From NCBI GenBank assembly GCA_036265345.1, contig DATAPE010000128.1:1-13702 (forward strand): a stretch of 13,702 nt of DNA. Direction: 5' to 3'. A model generated the notes under the pieces. The model had not been told where the DNA came from. It searched no databases and worked only from the letters and a program-made list of their open reading frames with translations. Shown one piece after another: positions 7,201 to 12,219 of the stretch; positions within the stretch are counted from its first letter, which is position 1, and each line of letters begins with the position of its first letter. Source of the stretch: DATAPE01 sp036265345 (lineage in GTDB: Bacteria > Actinomycetota > CADDZG01 > WHSQ01). Made by a program: the position numbers and the translations under genes.

Positions 7201-7653
7201 ATGGGCTTAGAGGTTCCTCCCCCCGAGGCATTGCCGGCCGTGGCGGCCGTAGTCTCACCGGGGCTCATCGGTTCCATCGCCCTCATCTTGGTCAGTGTGG
7301 TGTTCGCCGTCTCCGGGCAGCTCACACTCAAGTCGGCGATGGACAACGTCCCACCGATCGGAGCGCAACAGGTGAAGACACCCGGGGCGACGATCTCGCG
7401 GGTTGCTCGCCAACCGCGCCTCTGGGTAGGGCTGTTCTTGTTCGGGATCTCGGCGATCTTCTGGCTGGTGGTCCTTACCCGGCTGCCGTTATCGGTCGCG
7501 TACCCATTCGTCGGGCTCACCTACATCATCGTGGTTTTTTGGTCTCGCTACGTTCTCGGGGAGACCGTGCCGCCCGTCAGGTGGTTGGGGGTCGGCTTGA
7601 TCGCAGCCGGCATCACCGTGATCGGATTGTCGTTCCGCGGTAGCGGCGCTTAA
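7201..7653 (+). CDS. Small four-helix DMT (EamA/SMR-like) transporter
   Basis: A 150-aa integral membrane protein with four predicted helices (about residues 20-40, 74-94, 97-118, 126-146). The first helix ends GQLTLKSAM (39-47). The second half, LPLSVAYPFVGLTYIIV (95-111) then LGET (119-122), resembles the ArnE/ArnF and small EamA proteins of the drug/metabolite transporter superfamily. Such half-size proteins work as dimers, and ArnE/F flip an undecaprenyl-phosphate-linked sugar. A lipid-linked sugar flippase role would fit this locus but is inference. The region between helices 1 and 2 (about 48-72) is longer than in classic SMR proteins. I chose the ATG at 7201 over an upstream in-frame GTG (7138, inside the previous gene) because of the TACACT box. 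The next gene starts 7 nt after the stop. Confidence 0.8.
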   Translation: MGLEVPPPEALPAVAAVVSPGLIGSIALILVSVVFAVSGQLTLKSAMDNVPPIGAQQVKTPGATISRVARQPRLWVGLFLFGISAIFWLVVLTRLPLSVAYPFVGLTYIIVVFWSRYVLGETVPPVRWLGVGLIAAGITVIGLSFRGSGA

Positions 7654-7660
7654 GTCCCCG

Positions 7661-8362
7661 GTGGAAGCCATCGTTCTTGCCGGCGGTAAAGCCGAACGGT
7701 TAGGCACTGCCTCCCAAGGCAGGCCCAAGTCGCTGGTGGAGGTCGCCGGGCATCCCCTGCTCGCGTACCAGATCGGCATCCTCAAACGCGCGGGGGTGCA
7801 GCGAGTAGTAGTCAGTTGCGCCGACGGCGAGGGAGATCGATTCACCACCGCACTCGCCGGGCTGGGCGTCGAGATCGTTGCCGCGGCCGAGCCCGAACGC
7901 CTGGGGCGGGGTGGAGGGCTGCGCTTTGCCTCTGGTTTTCTCACGGAGGCCCCGCCCGTTTACGCCCTCAACGGCGACGAGCTGTTGGACATCGATCTCC
8001 TGGGGCTCCTGGCCCTGCATAACAAGCACGGCGCCGCCGCAACGATCACGGTTGCGCCCCTGCTGTCACAGTTCGGGATCGTGGAGCTCGAAGAAGACCT
8101 GGTCAGGGGGTTCACCGAGGCTCCCCGGCTGCCCCACTGGGTCAACGCGGGTGTGTATGTATTGGACCGGGAGGCTCTCGAGCGGCTACCCGCAAAGGGT
8201 GACCACGAGACGACCCTGTTCCCTGAGCTTGCTGCCGAAGGCAGGATGCGAGCGTTCCGCCACGAGGGCCTATGGCTTACGGTGAACACGCCCAAGGACC
8301 TGCGTCGGGCAGCAGATCACGTCGGCGCGAATCCGCAGTGGTTGACTGCCGGGCTGAGCTAG
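7661..8362 (+). CDS. Sugar-1-phosphate nucleotidyltransferase
   Basis: A 233-aa cytoplasmic NTP-transferase that joins a sugar-1-phosphate to an NTP to make a nucleotide-sugar. The signature LAGGKAERLG (6-15) and PKSLVEVAG (22-30) form the nucleotide/Mg site. NGDELLD (104-110) holds the metal-binding Asp (D106), and VNAGVYVLD (161-169) shapes the sugar pocket. The usual LGTGG stretch reads LGRGG here (81-85). The length fits the short class that includes HddC-type heptose-1-phosphate guanylyltransferases and short mannose-1-phosphate guanylyltransferases, with no C-terminal hexapeptide domain. The base and sugar cannot be assigned, though a GDP-sugar would match the fucose synthase nearby. 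The GTG start gives the N-terminal strand exactly. No Shine-Dalgarno is visible, and the 7-nt gap suggests coupling to the transporter gene. Confidence 0.88.
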   Translation: MEAIVLAGGKAERLGTASQGRPKSLVEVAGHPLLAYQIGILKRAGVQRVVVSCADGEGDRFTTALAGLGVEIVAAAEPERLGRGGGLRFASGFLTEAPPVYALNGDELLDIDLLGLLALHNKHGAAATITVAPLLSQFGIVELEEDLVRGFTEAPRLPHWVNAGVYVLDREALERLPAKGDHETTLFPELAAEGRMRAFRHEGLWLTVNTPKDLRRAADHVGANPQWLTAGLS

Positions 8363-8368
8363 GAGGAG
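8361..8368 (+). promoter_or_regulatory. Strong Shine-Dalgarno that fixes a TTG start
   Basis: AGGAGGAG overlaps the stop codon of the nucleotidyltransferase gene. Its AGGAGG core ends 5 nt before the TTG at 8372, which supports the rare start codon of the epimerase gene. Confidence 0.8.
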
Positions 8369-8371
8369 ACG

Positions 8372-9340
8372 TTGCGCGTATTGGTTACCGGCGGCGCCGG
8401 ATTCATAGGCTCCCATCTCGTCGATCGTCTGCTGGCCGAGGGGGAAGAGGTGCTGGCCGTCGACGATCTTTCATCGGGATCGCTGGGAAACCTCGATGAC
8501 GCCCGGCGAAGCCACACCGGCAAGTTCTCCTTCCATCGGGTCGACGTCACATCGTCTGCCGTCTCCGATCTGATCTCCCGCAAGAAGCCAGAGGTTATCT
8601 ACCATCTCGCCGCGCAGGTGGACGTGCGCAAGTCGGTAAGGGATCCCATCCACGACGCCATGGTGAACGTCATCGGGACGTTGAATGTCCTCCAATCGGC
8701 GACGAAGGAGGGCGCTGCCAAGGTCGTGTTCACCTCCTCCGGTGGCTGCATCTATGGCGAGCCCGAGGGTGCGCGGCTCCCCGTTACCGAAGACCAGGTC
8801 TTTCTACCCGAATCGATGCCCGAGTCGCCTTATGGAGTCTCGAAGAAGGTGGTTCTCGACTACCTTCGCTATTTCAAGGCGGTCCAGGGTCTCGACTACA
8901 CGGCTATCGCCCCCGCGAATGTCTACGGTCCGCGCCAGGAGCCTTCGGCGGAGGTGGGCCTCGAAGGGCAAGTGGTCGCTATCTTCTGCCGCAAGATGCT
9001 GGGGGGCCGTCCCTGCACGATCTACGGCGACGGGAGCCAGACCCGTGACTTCGTGTACGTGGATGACGTGGTGTCGGCCTACCTCGCCTGCCGCGAGAAG
9101 GGCAGCGGCGAGCTGATCAACGTGAGCAGCGGCCAGGAGCTCTCGATCAACGACCTCTATCACCAGCTTGCCGAGCTGACCGGGACCCGCTTCGAGCCGG
9201 TGTATGCCGCGGCGAGGCCCGGAGAGGTCCAACGGATCGTCGTCGACAACACGAAGGCGGGGGCGGTCCTGGGATGGTCGCCGGCGACCGAGCTCGAGGA
9301 AGGCCTGCGGCGCACCGTCGCGTTCTTCCGCTCGGGCTAG
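8372..9340 (+). CDS. NAD-dependent nucleotide-sugar epimerase/dehydratase (GalE-like SDR)
   Basis: A 322-aa extended SDR enzyme acting on a nucleotide-sugar in the cytoplasm. The NAD-binding motif GGAGFIG lies at 7-13, with DDLSSGS (31-37) binding the adenosine ribose. The catalytic set is S123 in TSSGGCIYG (121-129) and YGVSK with Y154 and K158. PANVYGPRQ (181-189) and GDGSQTRDFVYVDD (219-232) are typical of UDP-glucose 4-epimerase-like proteins. A 4-epimerase is most likely, but a 4,6-dehydratase or a uronic acid epimerase cannot be excluded. The start is TTG, set by the AGGAGGAG just upstream. The gene follows the nucleotidyltransferase by 9 nt, so the two probably act in one sugar-activation route. 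It is the last gene of this plus-strand run, and no clear terminator follows. Confidence 0.9.
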   Translation: MRVLVTGGAGFIGSHLVDRLLAEGEEVLAVDDLSSGSLGNLDDARRSHTGKFSFHRVDVTSSAVSDLISRKKPEVIYHLAAQVDVRKSVRDPIHDAMVNVIGTLNVLQSATKEGAAKVVFTSSGGCIYGEPEGARLPVTEDQVFLPESMPESPYGVSKKVVLDYLRYFKAVQGLDYTAIAPANVYGPRQEPSAEVGLEGQVVAIFCRKMLGGRPCTIYGDGSQTRDFVYVDDVVSAYLACREKGSGELINVSSGQELSINDLYHQLAELTGTRFEPVYAAARPGEVQRIVVDNTKAGAVLGWSPATELEEGLRRTVAFFRSG

Positions 9341-9517
9341 ACCGCGCCTCCGGCCCGGCCTAACACTCTCTTCTAGGGGGCACCGCCGAGCCCTTTCACC
9401 CGGAAGCCCCTCCCCAAGGCCCCTGGCCGCTGCAAACCCTTAACTATTCGGGCCCGGATGCCGTTGACAGGGTATGAACCCGCGCCTCGAAGTGCCAGAA
9501 AACCTACGCCTCTCGTG
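9341..9517. other. Noncoding region upstream of the shared leader element
   Basis: This is the first part of the 306-bp gap between the epimerase and GT2 genes. It holds C-rich sequence, a possible weak hairpin (GGGC/GCCC, about 9377-9392), a TTGACA at 9464-9469 without a matching -10 at normal spacing, and a TATGAA at 9473-9478. An overlapping ORF that starts at 9474 has no recognisable domain, and I do not call it a gene. The promoter is probably here but I cannot place it. Confidence 0.4.
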
Positions 9518-9619
9518 CGTAGCGATTGCTAGTCCTTTCCTTGGAAGATACGTAGAAGTCTCTACTGACGGGGCTTCCTTACCGGGAGAGGCTATTAACA
9601 GCCCCCATCAAACAGGGCT
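9518..9619 (+). promoter_or_regulatory. Conserved leader element, copy 1 (before the GT2 gene)
   Basis: This aligns without gaps to 10719 onward. Parts in order are a dyad TAGC-N4-GCTA (9520-9531) and, 33 bp on, the dyad GTAGA-AGTC-TCTAC (9552-9565). The second dyad lies in a 23-bp block (9548-9570) that is identical at 22 positions in copy 2. After a 12-nt variable stretch comes CGGGAGA-N-GCT (9583-9593), then a C-run. GGGGCT (9570-9575) can pair with AGCCCC (9600-9605). The same AGCCC can instead pair with GGGCT (9615-9619). The second CGTAG is 96 nt before the ATG. The element could be a structured mRNA leader or a double operator. I recognise no known riboswitch class. Confidence 0.7.
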
Positions 9620-9646
9620 CGCTTCATTCGAGGAGAAGGAAGAACT

Positions 9647-10537
9647 ATGGAAGCTTTTTCCAACCAGCCCCCCAGCCCCCTCCGCTCTACGACCTGGGGA
9701 TCTGAGTTGATGACTCAAGTCAGCATCGAGCATGATCTGGAAACGGTCGAGCGTCCTCCACAGAGCGCACCACTGACCGCCCGTTCGCTATCGGTGGTCA
9801 TTCCGATCTACAACGAGCAGGAGATCCTCCGCCACACCGTTGCAACCGTGCTCGCCGGAGTAAGGCCCCTCGATCTGAGATTCTTCGAGCTCCTGCTGTG
9901 CGAGAACGGCAGCCAGGACGACACGCTGGAGATCGCTCGCCAGCTCGAGGCTGAGATCGCTGAAGTTCGAGTGATCGTTCTCGGGGAGGCCGACTATGGC
10001 AAGGCCATGCGTGCCGGCTTTCTTGCATCTCGCGGGGAAGCGGTCGTTAACTTCGACGCCGACTACTACGACCTGGACTTCCTGACCGCAGCCCTGAAGG
10101 TGGATGGCGATGTCGTCGTTGCCGCCAAAGGGCTGGCAGGCTCGGACGATGCACGAGTACTGACCCGCAGGATCGTATCGAGGAGCTTCGGCTGGCTGGT
10201 CCGTCACATACTCAACGTGAAGGTCACAGAGACCCACGGGATGAAACTGTGGCACCGGCCTGTGATCGCTCCACTCGTGCTCCAAGTAGCTTCCAGCAAG
10301 GACATCTTCGACACCGAATTGATCGCCAGGGCGGAGTGGTCGGGCCTCGCCATCCGCGAGCTACCGATCCGTACCGAGGAGCTTCGCCACTCTCGGTCGG
10401 GCATCCTCCGCAGGATCCCCCGCACCATGCTCGGTTTAGTCCAGATGCGATACCGCCTGCGAGCCATTCACGCGTTGCGGGTTAGGCCCGAGCTCGCTCG
10501 GGTCCCCAACTCGGACAACTCACGGATCGCCGCTTAG
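9647..10537 (+). CDS. GT2 glycosyltransferase, polyprenyl-phosphate-sugar synthase-like
   Basis: A 296-aa GT-A fold family-2 enzyme resembling dolichyl/polyprenyl-phosphate mannose or glucose synthases (DPM1/ALG5 type). These load a sugar from GDP-mannose or UDP-glucose onto a polyprenyl phosphate at the inner membrane face. The N-terminal 45 residues are unmatched and polar. The domain starts at SLSVVIPIYNEQE (47-59). CENGSQDDT (85-93), the GEADYGKAMRAGF block (113-125), the metal-binding D-A-D (137-139) and SSKDIFDTELIARA (216-229) follow. There is no C-terminal membrane region, so it is the soluble form of the family. I chose the ATG at 9647 because AGGAGAAGGAAG lies just upstream and its distance from the leader element matches copy 2. 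An ATG at 9710 is the alternative. It probably feeds a membrane glycosyltransferase or a protein O-glycosylation step. Confidence 0.85.
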   Translation: MEAFSNQPPSPLRSTTWGSELMTQVSIEHDLETVERPPQSAPLTARSLSVVIPIYNEQEILRHTVATVLAGVRPLDLRFFELLLCENGSQDDTLEIARQLEAEIAEVRVIVLGEADYGKAMRAGFLASRGEAVVNFDADYYDLDFLTAALKVDGDVVVAAKGLAGSDDARVLTRRIVSRSFGWLVRHILNVKVTETHGMKLWHRPVIAPLVLQVASSKDIFDTELIARAEWSGLAIRELPIRTEELRHSRSGILRRIPRTMLGLVQMRYRLRAIHALRVRPELARVPNSDNSRIAA

Positions 10538-10718
10538 AGGCCGCAACTCCAACACCGGCGACGGCTGTTTCCTGGTTGCCGGAAAATCAAGCTCCGTAAC
10601 TCCTCCCAGTCATTAGCGGGCCGCCGCGCCGATGTGAGCCGCGACCTGATATGCCGCCCGCCCACGTTTGCGCGCCGCCGGCGCGGCTGTGCAAACTATG
10701 AAAGGTACGTTGCGACGG
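10538..10718. other. Noncoding region between the GT2 gene and leader copy 2
   Basis: This is the first part of a 306-bp gap. After the GT2 stop, TTTCC/GGAAA (10568-10572, 10581-10585) or the competing CCGGC/GCCGG (10555-10559, 10578-10582) can form a weak hairpin without a T-run, a poor terminator candidate. A TATGAA at 10697-10702 might be a -10 box, but no -35 is convincing. I see no gene here. Confidence 0.4.
10666..10696. repeat. Interrupted inverted repeat upstream of leader copy 2
   Basis: GTTTGC (10666-10671) and GCAAAC (10691-10696) are perfect reverse complements. Between them GCGCC/GGCGC form an inner stem around GCC, leaving GGCTGT unpaired on the 3' side. It ends exactly where the -10-like TATGAA begins, so it could be an operator or the end of the previous transcript. 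Confidence 0.45.
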
Positions 10719-10827
10719 CGTAGGGATCTCTACTGTTGAGCCCCCCATATACGTAGAAGGCTCTACTGACGCGCCGACTTTTTCGGGAGAAGCTGTGAGC
10801 AACCCGACAGACGGGGTATTCCACCCC
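10719..10827 (+). promoter_or_regulatory. Conserved leader element, copy 2 (before the LPFTG gene)
   Basis: It carries the dyads GTAG-GGATCT-CTAC (10720-10733) and GTAGA-AGGC-TCTAC (10753-10766), again 33 bp apart. The second lies in the 23-bp block 10749-10771. The conserved CGGGAGA-N-GCT (10784-10794) follows after the same 12-nt spacing as in copy 1. CGGG (10784-10787) can pair with CCCG (10803-10806), enclosing GCT/AGC. GGGGT (10813-10817) pairs with ACCCC (10823-10827) in a hairpin that ends just before the ribosome-binding site GAGGA. The second CGTAG is 92 nt before the ATG at 10844. Confidence 0.7.
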
Positions 10828-10843
10828 TACGAAATGAGGAATC

Positions 10844-11677
10844 ATGAACGGATTCAAGAAAGCCACCCAGGCCGGCATCGCAATGATGCTCGTTGGGCTC
10901 ATGACCCTGTTGATGGGTGCGTTCGTCGCCCAGGCGGCGACGACTTCATCTACCAATCTCGACCTCAACCCCTCCTGCAACGGGGCGTTCACTCCCGGGC
11001 AATTGGGTTCGCTATCGAAGACCGTCTCTGTCGACCCCGATGAGAGCGTTGCGAGCACTTCTCGCACGATCACTTTCACGATCACCTACCCCACCGACAA
11101 TGGCCGCAACGGCGGCCGTCTCCTCGACTGCATCATGGTGGGCGACACCAAGCACGGCCTGATCGCTTCGCTCGAAGACACCACAGACCACACCAGCGGC
11201 ACATTCGCCGGCTCCTACACCGTTGCCCTGACGGGCACTAACCCGGATGCCGACATCCACGTCGACGCCGGCGAGATGGTGTGCGACGTCGCCTTCCTCA
11301 CCGGCAACGATGGGGGCAACGGGCAGCCGTCGGGCCAGAAGACTCCATCCCCCGTCTGCACCTCGGTGCTCTTCCCCGAAACCACCACCACCACGGAAGC
11401 CTCGACGACTACCACTACCGAAGCACCGACCACAACTACCGAAGCTCCCACGACCACCACCGAGGCAACCACCACTACCGCACCTCCGGTTGTGCTCGGC
11501 AAGCACATCACAACGACCACGACTCCGGCGCCGGTTCTCCTTGGCAAGACCGCCAACCAGCCGAGCACGCTCCCATTCACCGGCAGCAACCCGATTGGCT
11601 ACATCTTTATCGCCGGGCTGCTCTTGGTCATCGGTGCAGGGCTGCTGCTCATCGGACGCAAGAAGGCGAGTGAGTAA
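10844..11677 (+). CDS. LPFTG cell-wall-anchored secreted protein with Thr/Pro-rich linker
   Basis: A 277-aa surface protein of unknown function. The signal peptide is residues 1-31 (KK at 5-6, hydrophobic core, ending FVAQA). The mature domain (about 32-175) is beta-rich and Thr/Ser/Asp-rich, with four cysteines (45, 96, 147, 172) that could form two disulfides. It matches no domain I recognise. A mucin-like TTTTEAP linker spans 180-215. Two short similar units, VVLGK and VLLGK (216-220, 231-235), come before the sorting signal: LPFTG at 243-247, a hydrophobic helix and the tail GRKKASE. A class-E/A-type sortase should link it to peptidoglycan, but none is in the window. The ATG at 10844 has GAGGA 4 nt upstream. 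It is transcribed alone behind leader copy 2, with a strong hairpin after it. The linker is a likely O-glycosylation target (inference). Confidence 0.88.
   Translation: MNGFKKATQAGIAMMLVGLMTLLMGAFVAQAATTSSTNLDLNPSCNGAFTPGQLGSLSKTVSVDPDESVASTSRTITFTITYPTDNGRNGGRLLDCIMVGDTKHGLIASLEDTTDHTSGTFAGSYTVALTGTNPDADIHVDAGEMVCDVAFLTGNDGGNGQPSGQKTPSPVCTSVLFPETTTTTEASTTTTTEAPTTTTEAPTTTTEATTTTAPPVVLGKHITTTTTPAPVLLGKTANQPSTLPFTGSNPIGYIFIAGLLLVIGAGLLLIGRKKASE
11381..11485 (+). repeat. Thr/Pro/Glu-rich tandem coding repeat
   Basis: Imperfect tandem units encode variants of T-T-T-T-E-A-P/S/T (five E-A steps) made mostly of ACC/ACT/ACG codons. The mixed codons for the same residue suggest selection on the protein rather than recent DNA slippage. 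This is the stalk that would span the wall. Confidence 0.75.
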
Positions 11678-11710
11678 GCCGCAGGATAGATAGCCGATCA
11701 ACGAATCGTG

Positions 11711-11739
11711 AGCCCTCTGCCCCCTAAGGGCAGAGGGCT
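11711..11739. terminator. Strong hairpin between convergent genes
   Basis: AGCCCTCTGCCC (11711-11722) and GGGCAGAGGGCT (11728-11739) form a perfect 12-bp stem with the loop CCTAA. It lies 33 nt after the LPFTG gene stop and 31 nt beyond the end of the minus-strand GtrA gene, so it can serve both strands. No T-run follows on either strand, like the U-poor terminators often proposed for high-GC actinobacteria. Confidence 0.8.
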
Positions 11740-11770
11740 ACTTGCAACCCAGGCCGCTTCTTAGCTCGAG

Positions 11771-12193
11771 CTAGATCCCAACGCCGGCAGGTCTCGCTGC
11801 GGGATACACCCACCGTTTGAACGTGATGAACTTCAACGCCCACGTTCCAACGCCCGCGGCGAGCTTGCCTGCATCTAGTATCAGAGTGGAGCGACCGAAC
11901 TCTCGTGCCACCAGCGCGATCGCTCCGTTGTTGAATGCAAGCCCAACGACGTTGATGATCAGGAACAGCCCCATCTCGTGGCCGCGGTTGTCACGGCCTC
12001 TGTTCCGGAAAGTCAGACTCTTGTTGAGCAGATAGCTCGCCACCACCCCCGCACTGTACGAAATGGTGTTCGACATGACCGGCGATAGCGATGTCGCGGA
12101 AATGAGAAGGTTGAAAACGGCGAAGTCCATCAGTGTGGTGCCGACGCTGACGGCGCCAAAGGTAAGGACCTCCCGGCTCAGCAGACCACGCAC
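11771..12193 (-). CDS. GtrA-family membrane protein
   Basis: A 140-aa protein with four predicted membrane helices (about residues 10-31, 38-57, 75-96, 104-122) and the GtrA family hallmarks SYLLNKSLTFR (53-63) and KFITFKRWVY (121-130). GtrA-like proteins are thought to flip or help flip polyprenyl-phosphate-linked sugars across the membrane, usually with a GT2 synthase such as the one at 9647-10537. The start is uncertain. The GTG at 12193 gives a typical short N-terminus. A GTG at 12232 would add 13 residues and overlap the upstream gene by 13 bp. Neither has a strong ribosome-binding site. It follows the large membrane protein gene in the same direction, probably as one operon. Confidence 0.85.
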   Translation of the reverse strand: MRGLLSREVLTFGAVSVGTTLMDFAVFNLLISATSLSPVMSNTISYSAGVVASYLLNKSLTFRNRGRDNRGHEMGLFLIINVVGLAFNNGAIALVAREFGRSTLILDAGKLAAGVGTWALKFITFKRWVYPAARPAGVGI

Positions 12194-12219
12194 AGTCCGG
12201 AGTCGTTGACCGCCCCGAT

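Noticed and set aside
6087..7520. Long minus-strand ORF (477 codons) opposite the SpoIID/LytB gene
   Set aside because: It is a G+C-driven shadow: composition is Arg/Pro/His-rich, there are no domains, and the opposite strand encodes a clear family member.
9474..9710. 78-codon ORF with an ATG spanning the first leader and overlapping the GT2 start
   Set aside because: No ribosome-binding site, no recognisable domain, and it overlaps the well-supported GT2 start in another frame. The conserved DNA there aligns with copy 2, where the matching frame is not a comparable ORF, so conservation is not of protein.
9473..10702. TATGAA in both leaders (9473-9478, 10697-10702) as a shared promoter -10 box
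   Set aside because: The distance to the shared element differs (40 versus 17 nt) and neither has a -35 at normal spacing.
9518..10827. Assignment of the leader element to a known riboswitch (c-di-GMP, c-di-AMP, cobalamin, TPP, guanidine classes)
   Set aside because: I compared the conserved blocks with the consensus motifs I remember for these classes and found none. A covariance search would be needed to exclude a rarer class.
9341..10843. The two intergenic gaps 9341-9646 and 10538-10843 are both exactly 306 bp
   Set aside because: Outside the leader element the two regions show no similarity, so the equal length looks like coincidence rather than duplication.
11215..11589. Minus-strand ORF opposite the Thr-rich repeat encoding Val-rich repeats
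   Set aside because: It is the antisense of ACC/ACT Thr codons and has no start signal or membrane topology pattern that would make sense.
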